NCBI GenBank assembly: GCA_016188915.1
Contig: JACPGU010000002.1
Location: forward strand, 244,433-308,432
Reading direction: 5' to 3'
Length of the DNA: 64,000 nt
Source: Candidatus Microgenomates bacterium
GTDB lineage: Bacteria > Patescibacteria > JACPGU01
Under the pieces are notes generated by a model. The model worked only from the letters and a program-made list of their open reading frames with translations. It had not been told where the DNA came from and ran no database searches. The position numbers and the translations under genes are program-made. Positions 51,881 through 60,199 of the stretch are shown one piece after another; positions within the stretch are counted from its first letter, which is position 1, and each line of letters begins with the position of its first letter.

Positions 51881-53170
51881 TTAGAATTTGATTAATTTTA
51901 GTAATTCCGCTTGGGTTTTTTCTTTGTTCAGCGGTCCAACGACAGCAAGATTGCAATTTTCTGAACGGAATATTTCTCGCGCTATTTTTTTTAAATCTTG
52001 ATTGGTGACAGAGCGAATTTTTTTCAAATAATCATCCGGCATTTGGATTTTTCCTTCCAAGAGTTCGCTGGTTCCTAGATTCCCAGCAATGAAATTAGAG
52101 CTTTCCATGGCCAATTTCAGACTACCCACATTATTTTCTTTGGCCATTTCTATTTCTTGTTTGGAAAAGCCATATTTTTTGGCGTGGCGTAAAATATCCA
52201 TGATAGCCCGAAAGGCTTTGATGGTTTTTTCGGGAGCAAAGCCACCATTGATGCAAAAAAGACCAGTATCAAAATAATTCCAGACGCTAGCATTGACCGA
52301 ATAGGCTAGTCCTCTTTTTTCCCTGATTTCTGTAAAAAGCTTCGAGCTCATATAGCCACCCAGGATATCGGCCAAGACCGCTCGCGTGTATTTACGACGG
52401 TCTTCTGTCAGGTAGCCGAACGAATGAAAACCGAGACGCATTTTGGCTTGTTCCCATTTTTTTTCGTGGACTAAAACGCGAGGAATAATTTGAGAAATAC
52501 TGATTTTTTTCTGTTTTTCTTTAGTTTGTCCGTGCAATGAGCCAAACATTTTAACAGCCATTTTTTTTGTTTTTTCTTCTTTGATATTACCACAAATAGA
52601 AATGACGGTATTATTCGGATTGTAGAGACGGCGGTAGAAATCAAGGATTTTTTGTCTGTTAATGGCAGAAACAGTTTTTTCATTGCCGATAACAGGTCGA
52701 CCCAGTGAAGTATCGCCGTAAACTAATTCTTGGAAAATATCGTTGGTAAAAGAGCCCGGTCTATCGCGGTGCATTTTCATTTCTTCCAAAATAACGCCTT
52801 TTTCTTTTTTTATTTCTTTAGGCAAAAGCAAAGAGGAGGACAACATGTCGGACAAAATATCAAGCGCCAAGGTTAATTTATCTGCCGGTAAATAAATCCA
52901 GTAAATAGTTATCTCCTCCGAAGTAGAAGCATTCCAGTGACCGCCGACTCCATCGATTTCTCTAGAGATATCCAGAGCGGTCGGTCTTTTCTTCGTGCCC
53001 TTGAAGGCCATATGCTCCAAGAAATGGGCAATGCCGGAAATCTCCGGTGTCTCATATCTGGAGCCGGCGCCGAACATCACTTGCACCGAAACAGCATCCG
53101 TTTCTTTCATCGGAGAAGTAATCAGGCGGAGGCCGTTGGGCAATTTGGTTTTAGTGAATTTTAATTTCAT
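51881..53170 (-). CDS. M16-family zinc peptidase
   Basis: Insulinase/processing-peptidase-like protein of 429 residues. The inverted zinc motif HFLEH is near residue 48, with the distal Glu about 76 residues on (EEMKMHRDRPGSFT region). The C-terminal domain has RGLAYSVNASVWNYFDTG, the conserved substrate-binding Arg-Tyr pair. It is the short form typical of Gram-positive YmxG/MPP-like proteins. The ATG at 53170 gives MKLKFTKTKLPNG; the longer frame to 53257 runs into the large hairpin element and is unlikely. Confidence 0.92.
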   Translation of the reverse strand: MKLKFTKTKLPNGLRLITSPMKETDAVSVQVMFGAGSRYETPEISGIAHFLEHMAFKGTKKRPTALDISREIDGVGGHWNASTSEEITIYWIYLPADKLTLALDILSDMLSSSLLLPKEIKKEKGVILEEMKMHRDRPGSFTNDIFQELVYGDTSLGRPVIGNEKTVSAINRQKILDFYRRLYNPNNTVISICGNIKEEKTKKMAVKMFGSLHGQTKEKQKKISISQIIPRVLVHEKKWEQAKMRLGFHSFGYLTEDRRKYTRAVLADILGGYMSSKLFTEIREKRGLAYSVNASVWNYFDTGLFCINGGFAPEKTIKAFRAIMDILRHAKKYGFSKQEIEMAKENNVGSLKLAMESSNFIAGNLGTSELLEGKIQMPDDYLKKIRSVTNQDLKKIAREIFRSENCNLAVVGPLNKEKTQAELLKLIKF

Positions 53171-53181
53171 GGATTCATGAC

Positions 53182-53350
53182 TTAAGTAGCCTCTGATAAA
53201 CAATTGATTTGCTAAAAATTGATCTTTTTTGTTAAAATTTTTGAAAAAATTTATCACTTAGCTTAGGCTAAACTCAAAATTTTGTTCAAAAATTTTATCT
53301 AAAAAATCTCTAATTTTATATCTAAATATTGTTTATCAGAGGTTACTTAA
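53182..53350. mobile_element. 169-bp AT-rich long-hairpin element (MITE-like)
   Basis: Terminal inverted repeats of 23 bases (53182-53204, 53328-53350) match with one mismatch: TTAAGTAGCCTCTGATAAAC against the reverse of the right end. Inner sequences also pair, so nearly the whole element folds into one imperfect hairpin. It has no ORF. It lies between divergent M16 and Xer genes. Confidence 0.6.
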
Positions 53351-53480
53351 CAATGATAGACCCAAAGAGCATAACACGGATAGAATTTCTTTTGTAGCCC
53401 CTTTCTCTTTACTTAAATCGCAGATGTCGTACAATACTCCTATCCATACTTCATGCCTCATAATTCATGCTTCATCACCT

Positions 53481-54446
53481 ATGAACCTCAACGATCTCAT
53501 TCGCCAATTCTTGGAACATCTGGAAGTTGAACGTGGCAAAAGCCTCAAAACGATAGAAAACTATCAGCACTATTTGAATCGTTTTTTGATTTTTGCCGAA
53601 GGTTTGGGCGTGAAAGAGCCGACACAGATAGATCAAGATGTCATTCGTCAATACCGTCTCTACTTGAACCGTCTGACCAATCAAAAAGGCGAAATGCTCA
53701 GAAAAGTGACGCAAAATTATCATTCCATCGCCTTGCGCGCTTTTTTGAAATATCTGGCCAAAAGAGATATCAAATCTTTGTCGGCGGAAAAAGTGGAATT
53801 AGCCAAACAAGAAGACCGAGAAGTGAGCTTCTTGGATGCCCAAGAATTGGAAAGGCTGATGGCATCTCCCGCGATGTATGAAAAAAATGTGACCAAAAGA
53901 ATGCGTGATGAAGCGATTCTTCATACTTTGTTTTCCACCGGTCTGCGTGTCTCGGAGCTTTGCTCGCTTAATCGTGAGCAAGTGGATTTAGAGCGAGGCG
54001 AATTTTCCGTTCGAGGCAAGGGGAGCAAAATCCGCGTCGTTTTTTTGTCAAATGAGGCCAAAGAATTTTTGCGAAAATATTTGGAGAGAAGAAAAGACAA
54101 TCATAAGGCTGTTTTTGTTCCGGTCTTGCATAAAGTGCGCGGAGCGGGTAATTCCCCGACGTCCGACGTCGGGGAGAAAATCGGGCGCGAGATGCGCCTG
54201 ACTTCTCGTTCGGTGGAGAGACTAATCGCTCATTACGCTAAATTGGCCGGCATTATCAAAAAAGTTTCACCGCATACCTTAAGGCATTGCTTCGCGACCG
54301 ATTTACTGATGAACGGCGCCGATATTCGTAGTGTGCAGTCTATGCTCGGCCATTCTTCTATTACCACCACGCAAATTTATACTCATGTGACCAATCAACA
54401 ATTGCGCGATGTCCATCGCGCTTTCCACGGGAAGACAAAAAAATAA
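53481..54446 (+). CDS. Tyrosine recombinase XerC/XerD family
   Basis: Site-specific recombinase of 321 residues, probably for chromosome dimer resolution. The SAM-like core-binding domain spans about 1-100 (FLEHLEVERGKSLKTIENYQ), and the catalytic domain has TGLRVSELCSL (Arg I), HTLRHCFATDLL (His/Arg II), GHSSITTTQIYTHV (His and the Tyr nucleophile). Between about residues 218 and 240 it carries an extra piece (GNSPTSDVGEKIGREM) that contains a perfect DNA palindrome. All catalytic residues are present, so the enzyme may still work. The ATG at 53481 is preferred to the upstream frame from 53424 because the upstream residues look non-coding. Confidence 0.93.
   Translation: MNLNDLIRQFLEHLEVERGKSLKTIENYQHYLNRFLIFAEGLGVKEPTQIDQDVIRQYRLYLNRLTNQKGEMLRKVTQNYHSIALRAFLKYLAKRDIKSLSAEKVELAKQEDREVSFLDAQELERLMASPAMYEKNVTKRMRDEAILHTLFSTGLRVSELCSLNREQVDLERGEFSVRGKGSKIRVVFLSNEAKEFLRKYLERRKDNHKAVFVPVLHKVRGAGNSPTSDVGEKIGREMRLTSRSVERLIAHYAKLAGIIKKVSPHTLRHCFATDLLMNGADIRSVQSMLGHSSITTTQIYTHVTNQQLRDVHRAFHGKTKK
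54154..54174. repeat. Palindrome inserted in frame in the Xer gene
   Basis: CCCCGACGTC and GACGTCGGGG surround one C. It translates as part of SPTSDVGE in a region where Xer proteins normally have a short loop. Confidence 0.8.
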
Positions 54447-54466
54447 CCCCGCTCGCTAGAGCGGGG
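54447..54466. terminator. Hairpin after the Xer gene
   Basis: CCCCGCT (54447-54453) pairs with AGCGGGG (54460-54466); there is no strong T run on the plus side, so it is a weak terminator. Confidence 0.5.
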
Positions 54467-54489
54467 ACTAATTTGCGCGATTAAAGCGA

Positions 54490-55524
54490 TTAGGGAGATG
54501 GAGGCATAGTGTAATCGCTTGTTTCGTCTGTCGGAGGGGGCTGGTCGGGGTCTAGCTCTTTGAGCCTTCGTCCGCATTGGCCGCAGAAGATGTCATCTTC
54601 GGCGGCTTCTTTTTGACACATCGGACACTTTCGGACATCGGGATTTTGCGTGGAGCCCATTTTTTCCGAAGCCTTTTCCTCGCCCATTGAGCCTTCCTCC
54701 TTGCGTTCTTTCTTCTGACGGCATTTTGGGCAGAAATCATAGCCTTTGGGAATCGGGGCGTTACATTGGGGACAGTAAGGTGACGAAATGGCCGTGCCGA
54801 GTTCTTTTTTCTGTGACCTTTCGTCACTAATGAGCTCAGCGCCACAGCCACCGCAGAAGATTCCGTCTCCTATGACGCACAGTTCGGCGGTAGTGTAGGT
54901 GCCAGGAGTTTTCATCTCCACTTCTTTCTCCATATCTTCCATATCTTCGCGCGCCAGTTTCAAGAGAGCATCCCAAGACCCCGTTTCTTCTGCAATAATG
55001 AAGAGATTAAGGGGGTCATAGCCTGGCTTTTGGGCATTGCCGGGCTCATTCAGCCAGTCAATTAGCTGATTCGTCTGGTAGAAAAGAGTGTTGGCCATCG
55101 TCATTACTTCACTGGATGTTTGCTCTTGGGCGAGTAAATTCCTCAGCAGTTTATGGAGGTATTGCAGGGCGTCGACGCTGGATACAATCAAGTTCATATC
55201 TTCGATCCGAGCCACTCTCTTAGTCAAAAAGGCAGGGTCGTCGTATCGATGAGATGGAACTTGAAATTTTGCAATAGGCGCGATGACCCCTTGCTTGGTA
55301 TTGTTGACGACGACAGGTTTTATCTGCCTTTTTCTCGCCTCTCGCGATGGCCGTGGTCGGAAAATGAGGTAAATCAGACCGTAGGCAGTCAGAACGATCG
55401 CCAATAGCAGAACGAGCGAGCAGATGTCAGTCGGCAGGCTCACACCGAGAGAGCTGGACAACCGATTGATGAAGGGGGTTGTGATTTCCTCCCACAAGTC
55501 GAAAAAGCTGAAAATAGTCTCCAT
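54490..55524 (-). CDS. Membrane-anchored double-zinc-ribbon protein, unknown
   Basis: Protein of 344 residues with one N-terminal TM helix (about 33-55, DICSLVLLLAIVLTAYGLIY). A helical region with EDMEDMEKEVEMK precedes three zinc-ribbon units: FCGGCGAELI, YCPQCNAPIPKGYDFCPKC and CPMCQKEAAEDDIFCGQC. The end is rich in Pro and Thr (PPPTDETSDYTMPPSP). The ribosome site AAGGAGG lies 9 bases before the ATG, stronger than for most neighbours. Function unknown. Confidence 0.8.
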   Translation of the reverse strand: METIFSFFDLWEEITTPFINRLSSSLGVSLPTDICSLVLLLAIVLTAYGLIYLIFRPRPSREARKRQIKPVVVNNTKQGVIAPIAKFQVPSHRYDDPAFLTKRVARIEDMNLIVSSVDALQYLHKLLRNLLAQEQTSSEVMTMANTLFYQTNQLIDWLNEPGNAQKPGYDPLNLFIIAEETGSWDALLKLAREDMEDMEKEVEMKTPGTYTTAELCVIGDGIFCGGCGAELISDERSQKKELGTAISSPYCPQCNAPIPKGYDFCPKCRQKKERKEEGSMGEEKASEKMGSTQNPDVRKCPMCQKEAAEDDIFCGQCGRRLKELDPDQPPPTDETSDYTMPPSP

Positions 55525-55674
55525 GGCGGAGCGCCTCCTTGATTTTGGTTTTGTGATTTTTTAAACATCAAAAAATCTTTCCTTATTATAGCCTATTTCG
55601 CTTTATAAAGTCAATATTTTTCTGGCAATGTCCGACTTTGCCAGACTTTTTGGCTATCGGTATTCTTGTTTTTG

Positions 55675-55719
55675 TGCTAAAATACTTCATAACTCATAAC
55701 TCATAACTCATAGCTCATG
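55675..55719 (+). promoter_or_regulatory. Extended -10 element followed by heptamer repeats
   Basis: TGCTAAAAT (55675-55683) is followed by four tandem copies of a heptamer CATAACT (last copy CATAGCT), about 55688-55715. It lies in a gene-poor stretch of 340 bases (55525-55860). A similar TCAT-rich leader precedes the Xer gene at 53450-53480. Confidence 0.45.
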
Positions 55720-55760
55720 CTTAGCATCGGCAATTTCACTATTCTGATTTTCCCCTAGTA

Positions 55761-55865
55761 ATGCCTTTTGAAATTAAATTAAATATGCCTAAGCCACGCA
55801 AAAAAAGAATCATCCTACAAAGGGATGAAAATGGGCGGATTTTGCACTCTAAAGTGGCCGATTAA
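55761..55865 (+). CDS. 34-residue basic peptide, possible gene
   Basis: Short ORF MPFEIKLNMPKPRKKR followed by IILQRDENGRILHSKVAD. It is basic and without TM helix. It lies about 75 bases after an extended -10 element and overlaps the stop codon of the minus-strand 55862 gene by 4 bases. No ribosome site. It could be chance; no family recognised. Confidence 0.3.
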   Translation: MPFEIKLNMPKPRKKRIILQRDENGRILHSKVAD

Positions 55866-56053
55866 TTAGATTTTTCATTGTTGTCGGTGAGGACTTGTTC
55901 TTTTTCTTTATTCTCTAGATATATTTTATATAAAATCTCATAATATTGGGTTATTTGTTCTGCATATAGCCCCGCTTCCTCATCTGTTAGCTCTTTTCCA
56001 GCCTCCTCTTTTACTATTCGTTTGAATTCTTGTATTAATTTTTCTGATAACAT
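55862..56053 (-). CDS. Small conserved helical protein, unknown
   Basis: Protein of 63 residues that is fully helical and acidic. The pattern EFKRIVKEEAGKELTDEEAGLYAEQITQYYEILYKI resembles a small protein family seen in many CPR genomes (a short helix, then a (L/I)(T/S)xEEA turn, then a helix ending in YxIL/YEI). Similar genes often lie near recombination or plasmid genes; here the neighbour is the Xer gene. Function unknown. Confidence 0.65.
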   Translation of the reverse strand: MLSEKLIQEFKRIVKEEAGKELTDEEAGLYAEQITQYYEILYKIYLENKEKEQVLTDNNEKSN

Positions 56054-56254
56054 ATCTTTGTTCTAAATGATAATTGTTTTAAGCTCCTAAATTACCGAAC
56101 AAATACCGAATATTTACTGAATAAGAAGATAAAAAACTACCCCTATATAAAAGCTCCTATTCAAAAATGGCGTTGGGGGGGGTCTTTCCTTTATGGGTGG
56201 TAAGCCGAGTGGGAATCCTGCTTCCTCAAAGCGAAGGCTAACTTAAAGTATTTC

Positions 56255-56689
56255 TTAAACTTTTTTGTTCTTTGCTAGATTATGGCCGTATTTAACAGCA
56301 TTTAGGATTAATAGTTGGATTTCTTTTACAAAAAACTTTGGGTAACTTACTAAATCCTCTTCTGATTCATTTGGATAGCTTTTTGAATCTTCTTCAAATT
56401 CTCCTGAACAATTTCTTAGATCCTTTTCTAATTCACACAGATAAATATTATTAGCCTTTTCTTTAATTTCCTCCTCACTTATTAACTGACCATCTTCAAT
56501 ACCATATTTGACGGCTTCCCTAATGCGATCGTAGTGCCAGAAGGGGATATTGACGATATCTCTTATTTCTTTCCATCTTTCTTTGGTTATATGCACATTA
56601 CCTATAGACTCATCAACATACTTTCTTAGAAGACTATCTAAAGCATCATAGGGATTAGTTTCAAAATCAAATGTTTCTTGGTTTTTCAT
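56255..56689 (-). CDS. Acidic cytoplasmic protein, unknown
   Basis: Protein of 144 residues with no recognised family. It is helical with high charge (EDLRNCSGEFEEDSKSYPN region), and has WKEIRDIVNIPFWHYDRIRE and a C-terminal LILNAVKYGHNLAKN. It is the last gene of the CAAX-protease operon. The ATG 56689 was chosen because the longer frame from 56710 starts at TTG inside the end of the protease gene. Role unknown. Confidence 0.6.
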   Translation of the reverse strand: MKNQETFDFETNPYDALDSLLRKYVDESIGNVHITKERWKEIRDIVNIPFWHYDRIREAVKYGIEDGQLISEEEIKEKANNIYLCELEKDLRNCSGEFEEDSKSYPNESEEDLVSYPKFFVKEIQLLILNAVKYGHNLAKNKKV

Positions 56690-56699
56690 AGGTTTATAT

Positions 56700-57479
56700 T
56701 TAAAAGACAAAGATAATATTACTTAATATATTATTTCCTATATGCCCCAATATAGCATATTTAAACCCATACCTCATCCGCAAAAATCCCAATATTAAAC
56801 CCCCTGTTGCTTGGGGGAGAATAAAGAAAGGAATCAAAAACCAAAAGTTGCTAAAGTTGGAAAAGTTAGACAAATGATCTAGCCCAAACAATATTGCCGA
56901 GATATAGAAAATATACCCAAATCTTTTTTGGTAGAAGCTCCTGATTTTTTGTTCGTTTAGGAATCTCTTCATTGTCTTTGCCAGCAGAAAACCCAGTACT
57001 AAGACTATAGTAATCATAATAGGAGCTATAATCCAGTCATAAGGGTCAGAAAACACTGTAATGAGCCAGCCCCAGCCAATATCCACACTAGCTATCCAAG
57101 TTCGTAATTCCTCAAAAAATGCGATACAGAGGAATATAAGGGCAAATGCGAGGTTGTAAAAAGAGAATCTCAGCCCAAGCCTAAATGTAAGCTCCTCCAT
57201 GACAGGAGCTCCTATCAAAACGACTAGAATATAATAGATCGGTCTATAATCAGCCTCTCCTCCCACAAAGTTTCCGACATCATAATCAAATAATCTAAAT
57301 AGGTGGTAATTAAGATATACCAATATGCTATTAATTGCCAATCCTATTATTATTAGAATGAGAATATTAAGAAGGTCAACCGCCGTTTTCTTTTTGTTTG
57401 AATCAATGGAATAATCGGGTTTCCGTAAAAACTTCAGAAAAGATAAAACTATGTTTTCCTGATCTATTTTATTTTCCAT
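56700..57479 (-). CDS. CPBP-family intramembrane metalloprotease (CAAX/Abi type)
   Basis: Membrane protein of 259 residues with about seven TM helices. The three motifs of the CPBP family are visible: MEELTFRLGLRF (Glu-Glu...Arg), FGLDHLSNF (His) and LGHIGNN (His...Asn). Members cleave membrane substrates or act in bacteriocin self-immunity and abortive infection. It is in the operon with the 167-residue unknown (11-base overlap) and a small membrane protein, in an island with restriction genes, so a defence or immunity role is possible. Confidence 0.88.
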   Translation of the reverse strand: MENKIDQENIVLSFLKFLRKPDYSIDSNKKKTAVDLLNILILIIIGLAINSILVYLNYHLFRLFDYDVGNFVGGEADYRPIYYILVVLIGAPVMEELTFRLGLRFSFYNLAFALIFLCIAFFEELRTWIASVDIGWGWLITVFSDPYDWIIAPIMITIVLVLGFLLAKTMKRFLNEQKIRSFYQKRFGYIFYISAILFGLDHLSNFSNFSNFWFLIPFFILPQATGGLILGFLRMRYGFKYAILGHIGNNILSNIIFVF

Positions 57480-57972
57480 TTTTGTTTGTTGGTATTTTGG
57501 TCTCTTTTATTAGCTTTGGTGGTCTAATGCTCGTGTCATAAACTGATATTTTGTCGTCTGATATTATCGTGGTCATCTTTGAATCATGATAATTAAAAAG
57601 CTCCTTTAGTTGTTTGCTTCGTGCCTTTTTAAAGAAGTGGAGATAGTTGGTTTTAAAATTTGATCTTTGTTGGCTACTGAATTGTTGTATATTCAATTGC
57701 TCTTCAAAAAGAACATCCAAGCTCTTTTTTGAATCATCCTCGCATGCTTTAACAAAGACAGGGAGTAAAGAGTGGCAACAATGGCCTGAACAGCCAAAAT
57801 CTATTATTTGATTAGCGAATATATTTATTATCCAGATCAGAAAATCAATAGGAGCTTCAAATCCCATTTTGGCCAATAATTCCTCGGCTTTGATTGGTGA
57901 AGCTCCTCGTACATGAAAACCGCCCTTGTCAGCATATCCGCTTAAATTGTCTAAGCGTTGTTGGTTGGTCAT
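57469..57972 (-). CDS. Unknown protein upstream of the CAAX protease
   Basis: Protein of 167 residues without known family. The start has RGASPIKAEELLAKMGF, a small helical region; the middle contains a cysteine-histidine cluster CSGHCCHS (about 60-67); the end is basic (KLIKETKIPTNKNGK). It overlaps the CPBP gene by 11 bases, which shows tight coupling. The Cys-His cluster could bind metal. Confidence 0.65.
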   Translation of the reverse strand: MTNQQRLDNLSGYADKGGFHVRGASPIKAEELLAKMGFEAPIDFLIWIINIFANQIIDFGCSGHCCHSLLPVFVKACEDDSKKSLDVLFEEQLNIQQFSSQQRSNFKTNYLHFFKKARSKQLKELFNYHDSKMTTIISDDKISVYDTSIRPPKLIKETKIPTNKNGK

Positions 57973-57977
57973 AATAT

Positions 57978-58217
57978 TTATTGATTAATCGCATAAATAA
58001 CGGAGAATATTGTAAAAGCTATAAATAATAGACCTCCCAATATTGCTAAAATTCTGGAAAGTATGGGGCTACTACTTGTAGAGGGTCTTAGTGGATCCCC
58101 AACAGTAAAGCTCTTAGATAGCTCTTCATTGGAATAAAATATGCCACTAAATAAAGCTCCTAACCCAATTCCCAGTGACACTATTGCTACTAATACTATC
58201 CCAATAATTTTCATCAT
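57978..58217 (-). CDS. Small two-TM membrane protein
   Basis: Protein of 79 residues. TM helices are about 3-26 (IIGIVLVAIVSLGIGLGALF) and 53-76 (ILAILGGLLFIAFTIFSVIY), with a polar Ser-rich loop between. It is the first gene of the operon that continues to 56255 and stands right behind the structured leader RNA, so this gene would be under its control. No family recognised. Confidence 0.7.
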   Translation of the reverse strand: MMKIIGIVLVAIVSLGIGLGALFSGIFYSNEELSKSFTVGDPLRPSTSSSPILSRILAILGGLLFIAFTIFSVIYAINQ

Positions 58218-58235
58218 ATTTTTAAATTATTGATA

Positions 58236-58376
58236 AAACAAAAGGACAACCTTGCAGGTTGTCACACCCAATTAGACAGGTTGTGCCTAATTGTTTTACA
58301 AAGTTGCCCTATTCTTGGTACAACCTTGCATTATCCTCACGGATAAAAAGCATAATAAATCTAATTGGGTGTGACA
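58236..58376 (-). ncRNA. Structured leader RNA, putative attenuator, of the CAAX-protease operon
   Basis: On the minus strand the RNA starts with TGTCACACCCAATTAGA (58376-58260 outer arms, 17 bp perfect), closing a loop of 83 bases with a small hairpin TTATCC-GTGA-GGATAA and a GGTTGT/ACAACC pairing. It ends in a terminator GACAACCT-TGC-type stem (58263-58245) followed by CTTTTGTTTT. The ACAACCT and AAGGTTGT words each occur twice, so the first AAGGTTGT can pair with the terminator's ACAACCT. The outer stem and terminator share four bases. These mutually exclusive stems are the pattern of an attenuator or riboswitch. Confidence 0.55.
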
Positions 58377-58381
58377 GATTC

Positions 58382-58390
58382 ATTATAGCA
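58382..58390 (-). promoter_or_regulatory. Extended -10 promoter of the leader RNA
   Basis: TGCTATAAT on the minus strand (58390-58382). The start would be near 58376, just at the outer stem. The TTACGC at the -35 distance is weak. Confidence 0.65.
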
Positions 58391-58397
58391 CGACATA

Positions 58398-58435
58398 AAA
58401 AATAGCGTAATATAGATTATCACGCTATTTTATGT
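58398..58435 (-). terminator. Terminator of the DUF262 gene
   Basis: AAAATAGCGT/ACGCTATTTT (58399-58408, 58422-58431) is 23-62 bases after the stop codon, with a T run on the minus strand. Confidence 0.75.
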
Positions 58436-58460
58436 TATTTCTCCAAGTTGTTTATCTCCC

Positions 58461-60167
58461 CTAAAACTCTAAATTCCAAACCTTATCTATAGAATATTTG
58501 GATAATTCTTGTGCTCTTTCCTTTATACTGTCTTCATTCCACGCGTCTCGTTGCAGATATTTTGAAAATATTTCTATACCTTGAGCATACTCAACTAGCC
58601 CATGATTTTGGCCACTACCAGCTTTTTTGGTTTTCCAATCAGAATCTCTTATGGATGAATTGAGTTGTTTTGTTATTAAAGTTAAATTGCCTAATGTTAA
58701 TATTAGATCGTCACGGTCATTTTCCTGCTCGTTTGTTAAATTATCGTCTTTCCAGTTATTCCGCCATTTTTTTGGCATCACATGCTCTAGGCTATATTCG
58801 TCAAAATACTTAAGTTCCGTAGAGTTTAGATTGCTCCTAATAGATCTTTCAATTAAGTAAAGAATTCCTTTGGCTTGTTTGTTGCTTAGATCAGATTGTT
58901 TGATACCTTCTTCAACATCTTGATCGGAAGGCATATAATTAATTTTCTCCCCCTTCATTTCAATAAGCTCCTTCAATTTTTCTAGCGTGTTTATCTCGTT
59001 ATTTATGAAGCTCCTAAATAATTGGTTATAATTTTTTGTCGTTTTCTTACAGATTAATCTTCGCATTAAATAAGCCTCAAGATATCTAAAAATTTTGTTC
59101 CTTTCATCTTGATTGGTAACCTTTTTTGCTACATACAGGATATACGGGATAATCGTCGCCGTATCCAACCCAAACATAACCAAATTCAATCTTTGGACAT
59201 AATCATTTTTGTTTACATCCTGTTCTACGATCTTTGGATTAACTGTGTTTTTATAAACAGAAGCATACTCTTTTAATTCACTTACCACTAAATCTTTAAC
59301 TAAGCCATACTTAGCAATAAATTCTTTATACGAATTGAATACAGAATCAACCTTAAAATAACGCTCCTTATCATCAGAGGTAACATTAAGATCCTTCTCT
59401 TGAATTTTTATAAATAAATATGATTGCAAAAATAGATCTATATTATTTCTGATGCTTCGGCCTGAAGTAACTTCTTGATCCCAATATTCCTTAATCTCGT
59501 CATCTTTTTCAAAAACATCTCGCCAGTTTTTGTTGTAAAATTCTATATCGTCTCGGAATAAGTAATTTTTTAGCAATTCAGCAGTTGTCAATCTAACACC
59601 AAGAGAGTTTATGGTATCAAAAATCTGTTGCTCATCTTCATTGAAAAGAAGATCAATGCCGACAAATAAAACATTAGATAATAGATTGTTTGGATTTATT
59701 TCATTTGCCTCAATATTTTTTAGAAAATAGTCGTAACACCTGCTTATTTGGCTCTTCTTCTCTTTTGCATCAAGTTCTTGGTCTGTCAGTATTTTTTCAA
59801 AAATAGGTTTATCTGAGTAATTATGCTCTAAAATTATATTATTATTAAACATTGTAAAGATTTCCTGAAACTTTTCAGGTGTTTCATTTTTATTAAACAA
59901 TGCCTTAAAAAACAACATAACCGTTGTTAATCTTTGTTGGCCATCAATAATTGTTCTAACATTATTTTCATTTACCTGCGTCTCCTGTTGTTTTAATATA
60001 ACCGATCCCATGAAGTAGGGGCAGTTGGCACGAGAGGCATACCTCATGTCATCTAAAAATCTCTCCCATTGTTCTTCTTGCCAAACATAAGATCTTTGAA
60101 AATGAGGTATTTTCAATTTATTGGCTCTATTAAATATGTCAGATATATTTCTTTTTCCAGCTTCCAT
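58461..60167 (-). CDS. DUF262/DUF1524 protein (GmrSD-like)
   Basis: Protein of 568 residues with an N-terminal DUF262 domain (KIPHFQRSYVWQEEQWERFL, then the DGQQRLTTV motif near residue 76, which resembles the ParB-type NTP site) and a C-terminal DUF1524 HNH-nuclease domain (SLEHVMPKKW, LGNLTLITKQLNSS, and Asn-rich end). Two-domain proteins of this type include the modified-DNA restriction enzyme GmrSD. The gene lies beside HsdR and a DUF2779 protein, supporting a defence role. Motifs are intact. Confidence 0.92.
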   Translation of the reverse strand: MEAGKRNISDIFNRANKLKIPHFQRSYVWQEEQWERFLDDMRYASRANCPYFMGSVILKQQETQVNENNVRTIIDGQQRLTTVMLFFKALFNKNETPEKFQEIFTMFNNNIILEHNYSDKPIFEKILTDQELDAKEKKSQISRCYDYFLKNIEANEINPNNLLSNVLFVGIDLLFNEDEQQIFDTINSLGVRLTTAELLKNYLFRDDIEFYNKNWRDVFEKDDEIKEYWDQEVTSGRSIRNNIDLFLQSYLFIKIQEKDLNVTSDDKERYFKVDSVFNSYKEFIAKYGLVKDLVVSELKEYASVYKNTVNPKIVEQDVNKNDYVQRLNLVMFGLDTATIIPYILYVAKKVTNQDERNKIFRYLEAYLMRRLICKKTTKNYNQLFRSFINNEINTLEKLKELIEMKGEKINYMPSDQDVEEGIKQSDLSNKQAKGILYLIERSIRSNLNSTELKYFDEYSLEHVMPKKWRNNWKDDNLTNEQENDRDDLILTLGNLTLITKQLNSSIRDSDWKTKKAGSGQNHGLVEYAQGIEIFSKYLQRDAWNEDSIKERAQELSKYSIDKVWNLEF

Positions 60168-60199
60168 ATAATTTATTTTTATTAATAGGTTTTATTATA

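Noticed and set aside
58236..58376. Structured RNA considered as a retron ncRNA or type III toxin-antitoxin RNA
   Set aside because: No reverse transcriptase and no tandem short RNA repeats or ToxN-like gene nearby; the terminator directly before an operon fits an attenuator better.
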